A stretch of DNA of 64,000 nucleotides from Gammaproteobacteria bacterium (GCA_016191285.1 JACPPA010000016.1:186001-250000); one strand, 5' to 3'. Counted from the first letter of the stretch, positions 8,339-17,464 are shown. Notes: generated from the sequence alone by a model not told the origin. Made by a program: numbers and translations.

Positions 8339-9772
8339 ATGACGCAGTCGGCCGCGCTTTCGCGTCTTCATACCCAATTCAATGGTCGCTTGGTGATCGT
8401 CGGTTTCGGCAGCATTGGTCAGGGCGTGTTGCCGCTGATCCTTCGCCACATCGGCGGGCTCACGCCGGCGAAGATTACGATTGTGACGGCCGAGAACGCC
8501 GGCGAAGCCGAAGCGTTGCACTACGGCATTCGCTTCATCGTGTCGCCATTGACTCAAGATAACTATCGCGTGGTGCTCGATCCGTTGCTCGGTGCCGGAG
8601 ATTTTTTATTAAATCTATCGGTTGATGTTTCGAGCGTGGCTTTAATTAAGATTGCCGGTGAACGAGGCGCGCTTTATCTCGACACCTGTATCGAGCCCTG
8701 GCCGGGCGGCTATACCAATCCGAGTTTGCCACCGGCAGCGCGTTCAAATTACGCCCTGCGGGAATCCGTCTTGGCCCTGCGCAAACAGCGACCCGGTGGC
8801 GCCACCGCCGTGATCACTCACGGCGCGAATCCCGGTTTGGTATCGCACTTCGTCAAACAGGCGTTGTTGGATATTGCAAGCGATCTGGCTCTCAATTCAC
8901 CAGAGCCGACGACGCGCGCGGCGTGGGCGGCACTCGCGGCGCGCGTCAACATTAAAGTCATCCACATTGCCGAGCGCGATACGCAAACGCCGCGCGTGCC
9001 CAAAGCCGTCGGCGAATTTGTAAACACCTGGTCGGTCGATGGTTTTGTTAGCGAAGGTTCGCAACCAGCGGAACTTGGTTGGGGTACCCATGAACGCCAA
9101 CTGCCGGTAGATGGTCGCCGCCACGAATTCGGTTGCGACAGTGCGATTTATTTACTGCGTCCCGGCGCCGCGACGCGCGTCCGCAGTTGGACGCCGTGCG
9201 CGCGGCACTATCATGGATTTCTGATCACACACGGCGAATCGATCTCGATCCCGGATTACTTCACCCTGCGTGACGGCGCGCAGGTGCGGTATCGGCCGAC
9301 CGTCCATTACGCCTACCACCCCTGTGACTCAGCCGTGTTATCGGTGCATGAGTTCGCCGGACGCAATTGGCACCTGCAAGCGCGTAAACGCATTTTGATG
9401 GATGACATCGCCGACGGTATCGACGAGCTCGGCGTGTTGCTCGCCGGACACCCCAAGAATGCGTATTGGTTTGGTTCGCAGCTCTCGATCGCCGAAGCGC
9501 GTGCGCTCGCGCCGTATAACAGCGCGACCAGTCTGCAAGTCACGGTTGCCGTACTGTCCGGGATGATCTGGGCCATGGAAAATCCCACGCGGGGTATCGT
9601 TGAACCCGATGAAATGGATTTTCGGCGCAATCTGGAAATTTGCCTGCCCTATCTGGGGCCGGTGATCGGTGAATATACCGAGTGGACGCCGCTCGTCGAG
9701 CGCGGTGAATTATTTCCAGAGGACTTAGATCTCACCGATCCGTGGCAGTTTAAAAATGTGCGAGTCACCTAG
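8339..9772 (+). CDS. hss: Homospermidine synthase
   Basis: Makes sym-homospermidine from putrescine (and spermidine) using NAD+ as a hydride shuttle; cytosolic polyamine biosynthesis. The 477-residue length is standard. The N-terminal Rossmann motif VIVGFGSIGQGVLPL is clear. Family blocks include LYLDTCIEPWPGGY, HGANPGLVSHFVKQALLDIA and the TWSVDGFVSEGSQPAELGWG active-site region. The start ATG has a GGAG site about nine bases upstream. It stands alone: a RAYT relic lies before it and a REP region after it. No neighbour explains a special role. Confidence 0.95.
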   Translation: MTQSAALSRLHTQFNGRLVIVGFGSIGQGVLPLILRHIGGLTPAKITIVTAENAGEAEALHYGIRFIVSPLTQDNYRVVLDPLLGAGDFLLNLSVDVSSVALIKIAGERGALYLDTCIEPWPGGYTNPSLPPAARSNYALRESVLALRKQRPGGATAVITHGANPGLVSHFVKQALLDIASDLALNSPEPTTRAAWAALAARVNIKVIHIAERDTQTPRVPKAVGEFVNTWSVDGFVSEGSQPAELGWGTHERQLPVDGRRHEFGCDSAIYLLRPGAATRVRSWTPCARHYHGFLITHGESISIPDYFTLRDGAQVRYRPTVHYAYHPCDSAVLSVHEFAGRNWHLQARKRILMDDIADGIDELGVLLAGHPKNAYWFGSQLSIAEARALAPYNSATSLQVTVAVLSGMIWAMENPTRGIVEPDEMDFRRNLEICLPYLGPVIGEYTEWTPLVERGELFPEDLDLTDPWQFKNVRVT

Positions 9773-9773
9773 T

Positions 9774-9951
9774 GTCCTGCCCCGCAATGAATTTCGACAA
9801 TTCGATGCGTGACAACGGTGGGAGCGGCTTTAGCCGCGAATGGGTTTCAACAAAGATTTGAAGCTCACAGCGGCTCTCACAATTTGTTGTTGCGCACAAA
9901 GCGCCGCCGATAGCCAGCAAATTATGAAAGTTCATTGCGGGCAAGACACGA
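9774..9951. repeat. REP pair inside a longer inverted-repeat unit
   Basis: The REP core GTGGGAGCGGCTTTAGCCGC starts at 9818 and its inverted, diverged partner ends near 9881. Outside them an additional inverted repeat is visible: TGTCCTGCCCCGCAATGAA near 9775 and TTCATTGCGGGCAAGACA near 9933. The unit is therefore a BIME-like composite of about 180 bp. A similar left end (CCCGCAATGAA) precedes the REP at 17371. Confidence 0.75.
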
Positions 9952-10045
9952 GTGTTCCGTCGCGCATTTTCCCATGGCAACATCTTCCACGGCTCGGTTT
10001 ACAATCGGAGAAGTCGTCTTATTTCAGAACTGCTGGAGCGAGTGA

Positions 10046-11614
10046 ATGAAGAACGGTGCCCACGGCTTAATTGAGACCTTGGTCAAAAGTGGCGTTGACG
10101 TATGTTTCGCCAACCCCGGAACCTCCGAAATGCAGCTGGTGCAAGCCATCGACCAAGTGCCCGGCATGCGCCCGATCCTCGCGCTATTCGAAGGGGTGGT
10201 CACTGGCGCGGCGGACGGTTACGCGCGACTGGCGCGCAAACCGGCGTGCACCTTGCTGCACTTGGGCCCGGGTCTCGCGAATGGGGTCGCCAACCTGCAC
10301 AACGCACGTAAGGCGTTGAGCCCAGTTGTTAACGTCGTCGGCGACCATGCCGCGCACCACCTGCGCTATGACGCACCATTAACCGCGGATGTCGAAGGAA
10401 TCGCACGCCCGGTTTCGCATTGGGTACGCAGCGCCACGTCACCAGCGGATCTCGCGCGCCTGGGCGCCGAGGCCGTCGCTGTCGCCGGCGGAGTCCCCGG
10501 CAAAGTTGCGACTTTGATCGCACCCGCGGACAGCGCATGGACCGACCTGCCCGCCGATTTCGAAGCGCCGCCAAAGATTGCTTCCGAACCGCTGTCACCG
10601 GCCTCGTCGACGCGGATCGAGCACGCCGCCAAGGCGTTGAAGCACGCGCGCAATCCGGTGCTGTTGCTCGGTGGCGACGCCTTAAACGGCGAGGGGTTGC
10701 GGCACGCGGGTCGCATTGCCGCTGCATTACCCGTACGACTCCACACCGAAACTTTCAATCGTCGCCTCGAACGCGGTGCGGGTCGCGTGCCCGTCGGGAT
10801 TGTGCCGTACTTCGGAGAACGGGCGCTGGAATTGCTGGACGGCGCCGATCTGCTGGTGTTGCTAGGCGCGAAGCGGCCGGTGGCGTTTTTCGCGTATCCG
10901 AATAAGCCGAGCGTCTTAGTTCCCGATGGGTGCGAAGTCGTCCCAGTAGCGGGCCCTGCAGACGACGTAGTGGCCGCACTGGCGGCGCTCGCGGATGCCT
11001 TAGGCGCGCCCGCGACGCCGAAAATCTTTCAGCCCGCATTGAAAATTCCGGCCGTGACGGGCCCGCTCGACAGTCAGCTCGCGGCACGCGTCATCGCGCG
11101 CTGTATTCCGGAAGGCGCCATCGTCGTCGATGAAGCCATCACCGGCAGCCTCTATGCCCAACAAGCGAGCATCGGATCGCCGGCGCACGATTGGCTGCAA
11201 TTGATGGGCGGCTCCATCGGTAATGGGTTGCCGCTCGCCGTCGGTGCGGCGGTCGCATGTCCCGATCGAAAAGTCATTTGTTTGGAAGGCGATGGCAGCG
11301 CCATGTACACCGTGCAAGCGTTATGGACGATGGCGCGCGAGCGTCTCGATGTCATCAACGTGATCTACGCGAACCGCAGTTACGCCATTTTGAATATCGA
11401 ATTCGAGCGCGTCGGCGTCGGTGCGCCCGGACCGCGTGCGTTGTCGATGCTCGATATGAGTGGTCCGTCGTTACAGTGGACTGAAATTGCGCGCGGCATG
11501 GGCGTCAACAGCGCGCGAGTCGAAACGGCGGAAACCTTTGAATCGATCTTGCGTGGCATGCTTCGCGAACGCGGGCCGCACTTAATCGAGCTCGTGCTGC
11601 CGGCTAAACCTTGA
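10046..11614 (+). CDS. Thiamine-diphosphate enzyme, acetolactate synthase large subunit family
   Basis: A 522-residue ThDP-dependent enzyme of the acetolactate synthase/benzoylformate decarboxylase family. The N-terminal PYR domain contains NPGTSEMQLV and the cofactor-activating Glu49 in ALFEGVVTGAADGYAR. A middle NAD/FAD-like domain (VLLLGGDALNGEG) follows. The C-terminal PP domain has the metal/diphosphate motif starting GDGSAMYTVQAL at about residue 415 and NRSYAIL. No small regulatory subunit (ilvN/H) is next to it, and the sequence is closer to the stand-alone IlvB-like/MdlC group, so true acetolactate synthesis is uncertain; a 2-oxo-acid decarboxylase or ligase role is equally likely. 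Its 3' end overlaps the convergent PhyH gene by 11 bp. Confidence 0.85.
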   Translation: MKNGAHGLIETLVKSGVDVCFANPGTSEMQLVQAIDQVPGMRPILALFEGVVTGAADGYARLARKPACTLLHLGPGLANGVANLHNARKALSPVVNVVGDHAAHHLRYDAPLTADVEGIARPVSHWVRSATSPADLARLGAEAVAVAGGVPGKVATLIAPADSAWTDLPADFEAPPKIASEPLSPASSTRIEHAAKALKHARNPVLLLGGDALNGEGLRHAGRIAAALPVRLHTETFNRRLERGAGRVPVGIVPYFGERALELLDGADLLVLLGAKRPVAFFAYPNKPSVLVPDGCEVVPVAGPADDVVAALAALADALGAPATPKIFQPALKIPAVTGPLDSQLAARVIARCIPEGAIVVDEAITGSLYAQQASIGSPAHDWLQLMGGSIGNGLPLAVGAAVACPDRKVICLEGDGSAMYTVQALWTMARERLDVINVIYANRSYAILNIEFERVGVGAPGPRALSMLDMSGPSLQWTEIARGMGVNSARVETAETFESILRGMLRERGPHLIELVLPAKP

Positions 11615-12374
11615 AGCTATAGACCTTCGCCGGGTCGCGCTCGCAATCCGGCGGGTAGTTCTTGCGCTTGTCGGCGTAGTACACCGCGCGATGATCGCCG
11701 TCCGCGGCTTTGCCGTAGGTCATATACAAAAGTCGGCGCTGTTCGCTGGTCTCGTTGGCTTGCGAGCGATGCGGCGCGTAGGAATCGAAAAAGATCGCGT
11801 CACCCGGCTGGGTGGGACATACCTGGTAACTAATTCGCGGATCTGGATCTGCCAGCGGTTGCCACCTTTCGCCGAGAAGCCCGAGCTGATGCGCACCCGC
11901 GGCGATTTCAAGACAGCCGTTCTCGCGCGTCGACGCATCGATGCTGATCAGCATCGTGATATGCAAACTGCCGTAGGTGTCCCAGCCCGCTTGCACATCT
12001 TGATGCGCCTTGAATCCATCGCCACCCGGCAGTTTGAAATTAATTTTGTCCTTGAACATGACGGCGGGTTCACCGAAAAGTTGGGCCAAGCATTCAAGCG
12101 CCGGCCGCGTGTTCAGAAGCTCGTTGAATGATGGAAAGAACGGGCAGAAATTCTCGATACGCGACACGATGCGTTGACCAGGTCGACGGCGATCGTCTTC
12201 GTAATACACCATATGTCGGCCCGGCGTTTCGGGCGCGCGCACGACTTCGTCAGTCCAGCCGGCAATCCGCGCTACCGTCAGGGGATCGAACATGCGTGGC
12301 GCGACGACATAACCATCGCGTTCGAATGCTGCAACCTGAGACTCTGACAACTGGAATGGCATGGCGGAATTCAC
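11604..12374 (-). CDS. Phytanoyl-CoA dioxygenase (PhyH) family protein
   Basis: Fe(II)/2-oxoglutarate-dependent dioxygenase of 256 residues. The facial triad is visible: HQD in the FKAHQDVQAGW motif (about residues 138-140) and the distal His in FDSYAPHRSQAN (about 202), followed by the usual QRRLLYMTYGKA strand. A GTG start at 12374 is preferred because AGAGGA lies at correct spacing; an internal ATG at 12362 is an alternative. It starts 14 bp after the M18 aminopeptidase stop, so the two are likely cotranscribed. The substrate (amino acid, lipid or ectoine-like) cannot be told from sequence. Confidence 0.87.
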   Translation of the reverse strand: MNSAMPFQLSESQVAAFERDGYVVAPRMFDPLTVARIAGWTDEVVRAPETPGRHMVYYEDDRRRPGQRIVSRIENFCPFFPSFNELLNTRPALECLAQLFGEPAVMFKDKINFKLPGGDGFKAHQDVQAGWDTYGSLHITMLISIDASTRENGCLEIAAGAHQLGLLGERWQPLADPDPRISYQVCPTQPGDAIFFDSYAPHRSQANETSEQRRLLYMTYGKAADGDHRAVYYADKRKNYPPDCERDPAKVYSFKV

Positions 12375-12388
12375 GGTAGGGCGTCCTC

Positions 12389-13696
12389 TTAGGCCACGTC
12401 GAGCGAAGGTAATTCGAAAAAAGCGGCGAGCGCCGAATGGAGTGCAATGGCGTCCGCGGTTCCGGCCAGCTCACGAATGGAATGCATCGCGAGCGTCGGG
12501 ACTCCGACGTCGACCGTGCGCACGCCCAAGCGCGTCGCGGCGAGCGGGCCGATGGTGCTGCCGCAGCCCATGTCGGCGCGCGCAATGAAGGATTGTAAAG
12601 TGACATTGGCGCGGGCGGCGGCGGTTTTGAGGAGCGCGGCCGACTCACTGTTGGTCGCATACGACTGATTGGCATTGACCTTGAGCGCCGGTCCGGCATT
12701 TAGAAGCGGCCCATGCTGCGCATCGTGTTTGTCAGCAAAGTTAGGATGGACGCCGTGCGCGTTATCGGTCGAGACGAGCACGGAATTGGCCATCGTCCGC
12801 GCCAACATTTCGGTGTCGCCGGCAATTCGTCCCAACACGCTCTCCAGGAAATTACCGCGCGCCCCACTGGTTGAACCGCTGCCCACTTCTTCGTGATCGT
12901 TACACACCAAGAGTCGTGGCTTGCCGCCTGTGGCGTGGATTAAAGCTTGTACGCCGGTGTAACAACTCAAAAGATTATCCAGTCGCGCGGCAGCGATGAA
13001 CTCGTTATGCCAGCCAACGTAAGCGGCGGGCTGCATATCGTAAAAAGCGAGTTCGAAGGCGTGTACGTGGGCGATCGAAAGCGTCGGCGCGTGAAGTGAA
13101 AAATATTCCGTGAGCGCGGATTCGAGCTTGAATTCGCGATCGAGAGCGCGGCCAATGAGCGCTGGCAAATACGTTTGTTTGTTAATCGCGCGCTTCTCGT
13201 TCGCTTCGCGATCGAGGTGGATGGCGAGACTGGGAATGCAGGCCACCGCGCGCTTGAGATCGACCAGCCGATTCACGAGCGATCCGTTGGTGAGTTCCAG
13301 GGTTACGCGGCCAGCGAGCGAGAGGTCGCGATCAAACCACGGATTCAACAACACGCCGCCATAGACCTCCACGCCGAGCTGTTGATAGCCGTGGGCGCGG
13401 ATTTCGGGGTTTGGTTTCAACTTTAAACACGGGCTGTCGGTATGGGCGCCGACCATCCGGAATCCCGCCGCCGCCAAGGGTTCGGTGCCTAGGGTGAACG
13501 CGATCAAACTGGAGTCATTACGCGTAACGTAGTAGTGACCGCCGGCCTCAAGGCGCCAGTGTGCACGCTCGTCCAAGGCCGTATAACCGGCCGTCGCCAG
13601 CGCATGCGCCACGTTCGCGGCGGCGTGGAAGGGGGTCGGCGAGGCATCGAGAAAGCCCAAGAGGCCGGTGTTGAACGCTTCAAGTGTCATCCGCAT
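12389..13696 (-). CDS. apeB: M18 family aminopeptidase (aspartyl aminopeptidase type)
   Basis: Di-zinc aminopeptidase that removes N-terminal acidic residues from peptides in the cytosol. About 435 residues, matching the family. Metal-binding motifs are clear: VGAHTDSP, the acidic bridge in CNDHEEVGSGSTSGARG, and STDNAHGVHPNFADKHD; the C-terminal metal His lies in PTLAMHSIRELAG. The N-terminus FLDASPTPFHAA is canonical. The frame is open back to a TTG at 13708, but ATG 13696 (or 13690) fits homologues; there is no strong ribosome site. Likely cotranscribed with the PhyH gene. Confidence 0.93.
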   Translation of the reverse strand: MRMTLEAFNTGLLGFLDASPTPFHAAANVAHALATAGYTALDERAHWRLEAGGHYYVTRNDSSLIAFTLGTEPLAAAGFRMVGAHTDSPCLKLKPNPEIRAHGYQQLGVEVYGGVLLNPWFDRDLSLAGRVTLELTNGSLVNRLVDLKRAVACIPSLAIHLDREANEKRAINKQTYLPALIGRALDREFKLESALTEYFSLHAPTLSIAHVHAFELAFYDMQPAAYVGWHNEFIAAARLDNLLSCYTGVQALIHATGGKPRLLVCNDHEEVGSGSTSGARGNFLESVLGRIAGDTEMLARTMANSVLVSTDNAHGVHPNFADKHDAQHGPLLNAGPALKVNANQSYATNSESAALLKTAAARANVTLQSFIARADMGCGSTIGPLAATRLGVRTVDVGVPTLAMHSIRELAGTADAIALHSALAAFFELPSLDVA

Positions 13697-13781
13697 ATGG
13701 TAATTCAAGATCTGTGAAGAATGGGTTCACAACCGACAAGTAAATTGCTGTGGACCGTGATAACTCGGTATCCTCGCGCTG

Positions 13782-14615
13782 ATGACACGCCTGACAGCCT
13801 TTTTTTTTCGGACCATCGCCGCTTGCTTGGGGCTTGGTGTAAGCGTGTGCCCGTTATTTGCGCTGGCGGCGGGTGGTCAGCAGTCTGAAATCGATTTATG
13901 GTCAATGCTGCTGAAACCGAAGTATTTTCAAGCACGGCCAATCACCAGCGGCAAATCGATCATTGAGATGCGAATCCCGCTGCGGGCCGAGGATGCGGGG
14001 GTGGTGCCGGTCAGTATCGACGCCAGGATCCCGCAGACCCCCGAGCGCTATATCAAAGAGATCTTCGTGTTCGTCGACAAAAATCCGAAGCCCTTGGCGG
14101 GTCATTTTTTCCTCACTCCTGAATTGGGGCAAGCCGATTTAGCGCTGCGCTTGCGGATTAATGAGTTCACCACCGTGCATGTCGTGGCTGAATTGAATAA
14201 TGGCGAACTCTATATGGACGAGGGCTACACGCGTGCGAGTGGTGGGTGTTCCGAGCCGCCGCCGTTTCTAAAGTTGAAAGAAGCGCGCGGTCGCATTGGC
14301 GAAATGAAATTTCGCGCGACGCATTCCGATAAAACCGACACCGCGCTGGCGCAACTCATTATTAGCCACCCGAATATCACCGGCTTGCAGCTCGACCAAC
14401 GGACCCGCGCCTTTATTCCGGCTGAATACGTGACCAAGGTTGTTATCAACTTCAACGGTTCGCCTATTCTTACCGCTGAAACCGATATCTCGCTCAGCGA
14501 AGATCCAAGTTTCCGATTTTTCTTCAGACCCAAACACGGTGGGACGATCGAAGCCCACATGACGGACTCGAAGGGCAGGGAAGTCACTCACACCTTCACG
14601 GTGGGTGGGGCCTAG
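13782..14615 (+). CDS. SoxYZ-like fused sulfur carrier protein
   Basis: Exported 277-residue protein with SoxY-like and SoxZ-like halves in one chain, the family described as quinoprotein-dehydrogenase-associated SoxYZ-like carriers. A signal peptide (IAACLGLGVSVCPLFALA) ends near residue 30. The SoxY-like part runs to about residue 156, where the carrier cysteine lies in ASGGCSEPP; classical SoxY ends GGCGG, so the cysteine is here internal. The SoxZ-like immunoglobulin domain follows (about 165-277, ending GREVTHTFTVGG). No other sox genes and no PQQ dehydrogenase are nearby, so the partner enzyme must lie elsewhere. Transcribed divergently from the M18 gene. Confidence 0.82.
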   Translation: MTRLTAFFFRTIAACLGLGVSVCPLFALAAGGQQSEIDLWSMLLKPKYFQARPITSGKSIIEMRIPLRAEDAGVVPVSIDARIPQTPERYIKEIFVFVDKNPKPLAGHFFLTPELGQADLALRLRINEFTTVHVVAELNNGELYMDEGYTRASGGCSEPPPFLKLKEARGRIGEMKFRATHSDKTDTALAQLIISHPNITGLQLDQRTRAFIPAEYVTKVVINFNGSPILTAETDISLSEDPSFRFFFRPKHGGTIEAHMTDSKGREVTHTFTVGGA

Positions 14616-14635
14616 AGTTTGTTCATGAAAAAGAC

Positions 14636-14799
14636 TAAGGAACCTCTGAATAAGTCCATCCTGGACTTATTCAGAGTACGGGAAGCAAAAAGTATGATTT
14701 TTGCTTCCCTTCATTTTCAATGGTTTGCAACCATCGAAAATGGCGGCACCTCCCTGTGCCGCGGGAAGCTCTGCCTCCTGTCGGACTTAGGCAGAATCT
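14636..14799 (+). repeat. TA-flanked multi-hairpin element, copy B (3' end disrupted)
   Basis: Begins TAAGGAACCTCTG and matches copy C (30139) almost base for base through H1 (AATAAGTCC / GGACTTATT), H2 (GGGAAGCAAAAA / TTTTTGCTTCCC), H3 (CATTTTCAATGG / CCATCGAAAATG) and H4 (GCGGCAC / GTGCCGC). The last hairpin carries CTCTGCC / GGCAGA but its loop is replaced by the left arm of another inverted-repeat element (14777-14930). It lies directly after the SoxYZ-like gene. Confidence 0.8.
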
Positions 14800-14930
14800 A
14801 CTGCGGCGATGGGATAGCGGTCCAAATGGACGTTCATTCTCGTTAAATAGCCCCACTATTCGCCTCGAACGAACGTCCATTTGGCCTCGCTCTCCCACTC
14901 GCCTCGTGACGATTCCCTAAGTCCGACAGG
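14777..14930. repeat. Second inverted-repeat element, nested in copy B
   Basis: A perfect 15-base terminal inverted repeat, CCTGTCGGACTTAGG at 14777 and CCTAAGTCCGACAGG at 14916, encloses an inner perfect 14-base inverted repeat, CCAAATGGACGTTC (14822) and GAACGTCCATTTGG (14871). It is 154 bp long, has no coding capacity and looks like a MITE-type insertion. Confidence 0.75.
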
Positions 14931-15062
14931 CTGCTAGCCCTCCCGCAAGAGGAGAGGGGAAAGAGGTAAAGAGCCCGGAATCGCATTACTCCCTTCACCC
15001 ACTCAAAATTCGAACGAAGCATTTTTGAGATAGCGTCCAGATTATTTGGAACAGACCATACA
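14931..15062. other. Short gap with a degraded CCCTC-type repeat
   Basis: Contains CCTCCCGCAAGAGGAGAGGG and, further on, GCATTACTCCCTT. These match in altered order the palindromic element at 60118-60275 and are probably a decayed copy of it. No gene is visible. Confidence 0.45.
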
Positions 15063-15869
15063 CTATAAGCCCACGAGGAATTCCTCGAGCACACGATTAA
15101 ACCATTCCGGTTGTTCGATATTTGAGAGGTGCCCGGCCTGACGCAGAATCGCTAGCCGCGCATTGGGAATGGCCGCCGCCATTTCACGCGCTACCGATGG
15201 TGGCGTCAGCCGATCGTCGGCGCCAACCACGACCAAAGTCGGCACGTGTATCGCGCTGAGGTTGGCGACTGGTTCGTACCGCGTCATCGCTTCTAACGCT
15301 TTCATATACGACTCTTTATGCAGCGCCGTCATGCTCGCAACCAGGCGCGCATAGTGCGCGGGGGTGGCACTCGGGCTGATTAAAGTTTTAGCGACGACTG
15401 GCGCGATATCGCGCGGCTCCTTGCCTTCGAGCAGCGGTTGCTTACGCAGGCGGATAAATTTTTCGCGAGCCTCCGCCGTGAAAGAATCGTCGTAACCAGG
15501 GAAGGTATCGATGAGGCCCAGACTCAACACGCGAGCAGGGGCTTGTTCGTAAAAATCGAGCGCGATGCGTCCGCCCATCGACAGCCCAACCAAATGCGCG
15601 GCAGGCACTGCGAGATGATCGAGCAGACGATGTAAATCGGCGGCGAAATCCGGAAAACGTAACGCATCTGGATAGTCGTCACTGTCGCCATAGCCACGTG
15701 CATCCCACGCCACCGCGCGGTAATGAGCGCCAAAATACGCAACCTGCTCGTCCCAGTTGCTGCGATTGCCGCCAATGCCATGCATGAATACCACCACCGG
15801 TCCCCGACCGGCCTCGCTATAGGCGAGGCGCGGTGCGCCGGGAACTTCGGCGGTCGTAATGTTGCTCAT
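15063..15869 (-). CDS. Alpha/beta hydrolase (enol-lactonase-like)
   Basis: A 268-residue alpha/beta-hydrolase. The oxyanion-hole motif is FMHGIGGNRSNW, the nucleophile elbow GLSMGG places Ser97, the acid Asp lies in VVVGADDRLTPP and the His in RQAGHLSNIEQP. This pattern is typical of 3-oxoadipate enol-lactonase-like and related esterases; specificity is open. The start at 15869 is selected over an upstream in-frame one at 15977, which would run into the cupin gene. It begins 10 bp after the cupin stop, so the two form an operon. Confidence 0.85.
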   Translation of the reverse strand: MSNITTAEVPGAPRLAYSEAGRGPVVVFMHGIGGNRSNWDEQVAYFGAHYRAVAWDARGYGDSDDYPDALRFPDFAADLHRLLDHLAVPAAHLVGLSMGGRIALDFYEQAPARVLSLGLIDTFPGYDDSFTAEAREKFIRLRKQPLLEGKEPRDIAPVVAKTLISPSATPAHYARLVASMTALHKESYMKALEAMTRYEPVANLSAIHVPTLVVVGADDRLTPPSVAREMAAAIPNARLAILRQAGHLSNIEQPEWFNRVLEEFLVGL

Positions 15870-15879
15870 CGGCTTTGTT

Positions 15880-16257
15880 CTAGGCGTTCCACGGTAACGG
15901 CATCGGCGCGCCGTCGGCGGTTTTAACTTGAACGGGCGCCATCGCAAGCGTGGCCATGATGTAGAGGTCGTCATCACCCGGATTCAGGATTTGGTGCACC
16001 ACGCCACTCGGAATCACCAGCGATTCCTCGGCCTTGAATGGCAACACATGATCGCCGACGCGACATTCGGCACGGCCGCGCAACACCACGATAACTTCGT
16101 CGCAATCGTGACAATGAACCGGCGTCGCTGATTTAGGCGCGATGGTCTGGCGCCAAATTTCAAACGACATCAAGCCGTCGCGGCGACCGGCGAGGGTTTG
16201 ATGTTCGAGGCCCGGTAGATGATGGGTCGGGATCGCTGCGTGTTGGTTGACGTGCAT
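15880..16257 (-). CDS. Single-domain cupin
   Basis: A 125-residue cupin. The first motif is TPVHCHDCDEVIVVLRGRAE (metal ligands His, His, Glu) and the second is PSGVVHQILNPGDDDL. It may be a small dioxygenase, an isomerase or a sensor; no substrate is evident. A GGAG ribosome site precedes ATG 16257. It is upstream of and probably cotranscribed with the alpha/beta hydrolase, suggesting a joint role in breaking down a small organic acid or ester. Confidence 0.85.
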   Translation of the reverse strand: MHVNQHAAIPTHHLPGLEHQTLAGRRDGLMSFEIWRQTIAPKSATPVHCHDCDEVIVVLRGRAECRVGDHVLPFKAEESLVIPSGVVHQILNPGDDDLYIMATLAMAPVQVKTADGAPMPLPWNA

Positions 16258-16311
16258 GGGTCTACTCCGCGTTGAAGCTCGCGCCTATCCCAAACGACTC
16301 CCCCTAGCTTG

Positions 16312-17214
16312 TCAAGCCAAGCGCGGTAGGCGCGGACGGCCCAGCTCATGAAGTAACAGGCCGCCCAAGATCAACGCCGTGCCGGCGGCAATCCGCGCCG
16401 TCAGCGGCTCGTGATTAAAGAAATAACCGGCCAGTAACGCGAGCACCGGCGTGGCAAACATAATCATCGCAACCCGGGTCGCGGACAGATATTTTAGGAT
16501 GAAGAAATAGAACGAGAACCCGCAGGTAGTCGCAATCACACCGAGATAAGTGATCGACAACAAGCTCCGCAGCGGAAGCGCGGCTGGCCACTTGCCGTCC
16601 ATCAGGAGCCAAGTGACTAAATAAGCGGGCACCGCGAGCGCTAACGTGCCGGCCACGGAGGCGAGTGCGGGCACATTGGCGTTGATGCGCTTAATGAGTA
16701 CCGCGCTTAAGGCGTGGAAGAACGCCGCGACCAATACAACGACAATGCCCTGCACCGCACGCGGGCCGAGCGCCGCGGCCGAGCCATAGATCACCCACAA
16801 CCCACCGATACTGAACGATTGCGCAAACAATTTGCGGGGTGTAAGCGAATCTTCACCAAGCAAGGTACGCGCGAGGATGGCGGTAATTAGCGGTGAAAGT
16901 CCAAATAACGCGGACATCCAGCCCGAGGGAATTTGTTGGGCCGCCCAGTACGCCAAACACATCGAGCAGTAGATGCTGAGCGCGCCAGCGCCATAATGCT
17001 GTAGCGCCTTGCGCTCGCGTGGGATGTGGATGCCGCGCACGCGGAGCAAGGTGTGGACGCAAAGGAAGCCGATGCACATTCGTGACGTGGCGCCAAATAA
17101 AAAGCCCGGCCCGTCGCCACTCCATTTGATCGCGAGCGGTGTCGTGGACCAGATCAGGATGACGCCGAGATAGGCGGCCGAAATCCGCATGGGAAGGCGC
17201 GCAGCGCTAGACAT
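16312..17214 (-). CDS. EamA/DMT-family transporter
   Basis: A 300-residue inner-membrane protein with about ten hydrophobic helices and two EamA repeats, as in RhaT/YdcZ-type drug/metabolite transporters. The N-terminal repeat shows LGVILIWSTTPLAIKWS, and the second repeat begins near residue 155 with VVVLVAAFFHALSAVLIKR. It probably exports amino acids or other small metabolites. It ends 54 bp before the cupin start, with no shared function visible. Confidence 0.9.
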   Translation of the reverse strand: MSSAARLPMRISAAYLGVILIWSTTPLAIKWSGDGPGFLFGATSRMCIGFLCVHTLLRVRGIHIPRERKALQHYGAGALSIYCSMCLAYWAAQQIPSGWMSALFGLSPLITAILARTLLGEDSLTPRKLFAQSFSIGGLWVIYGSAAALGPRAVQGIVVVLVAAFFHALSAVLIKRINANVPALASVAGTLALAVPAYLVTWLLMDGKWPAALPLRSLLSITYLGVIATTCGFSFYFFILKYLSATRVAMIMFATPVLALLAGYFFNHEPLTARIAAGTALILGGLLLHELGRPRLPRLA

Positions 17215-17370
17215 TTTGCAGTTTCAGCGACAATTCGTTACGTCGATCAGCTAAGGATTTCCGGAGCGCGCGAATGCGGTTGGTAATATTACCGTGCCTT
17301 ACCCCAACCGTGAGAAGAAAGTCTAGTATGGTCCCGCAATGAACCTTAATAAATCGGCGCGTTTCTATTG

Positions 17371-17437
17371 TTGGAGCGGCTTTAGCCGCGAACGGGCCAT
17401 TTTCAGTAAAGATTCGAAGCTCAAAGCGGCGCCCACA
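17371..17437. repeat. REP palindrome pair
   Basis: TTGGAGCGGCTTTAGCCGCG at 17371 and an inverted, imperfect partner ending GCGCCCACA near 17437. A short open frame overlapping it on the minus strand (17207-17452) is judged an artefact of the repeat. Confidence 0.75.
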
Positions 17438-17464
17438 AAGCGCCACCAGCAACGTGCCGTGACG

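Noticed and set aside
17207-17452. Minus-strand open frame of 81 residues after the ATP-grasp gene
   Set aside because: It is a TTG-start frame made largely of a REP palindrome (17371-17437), overlaps the DMT gene start and has no ribosome site.
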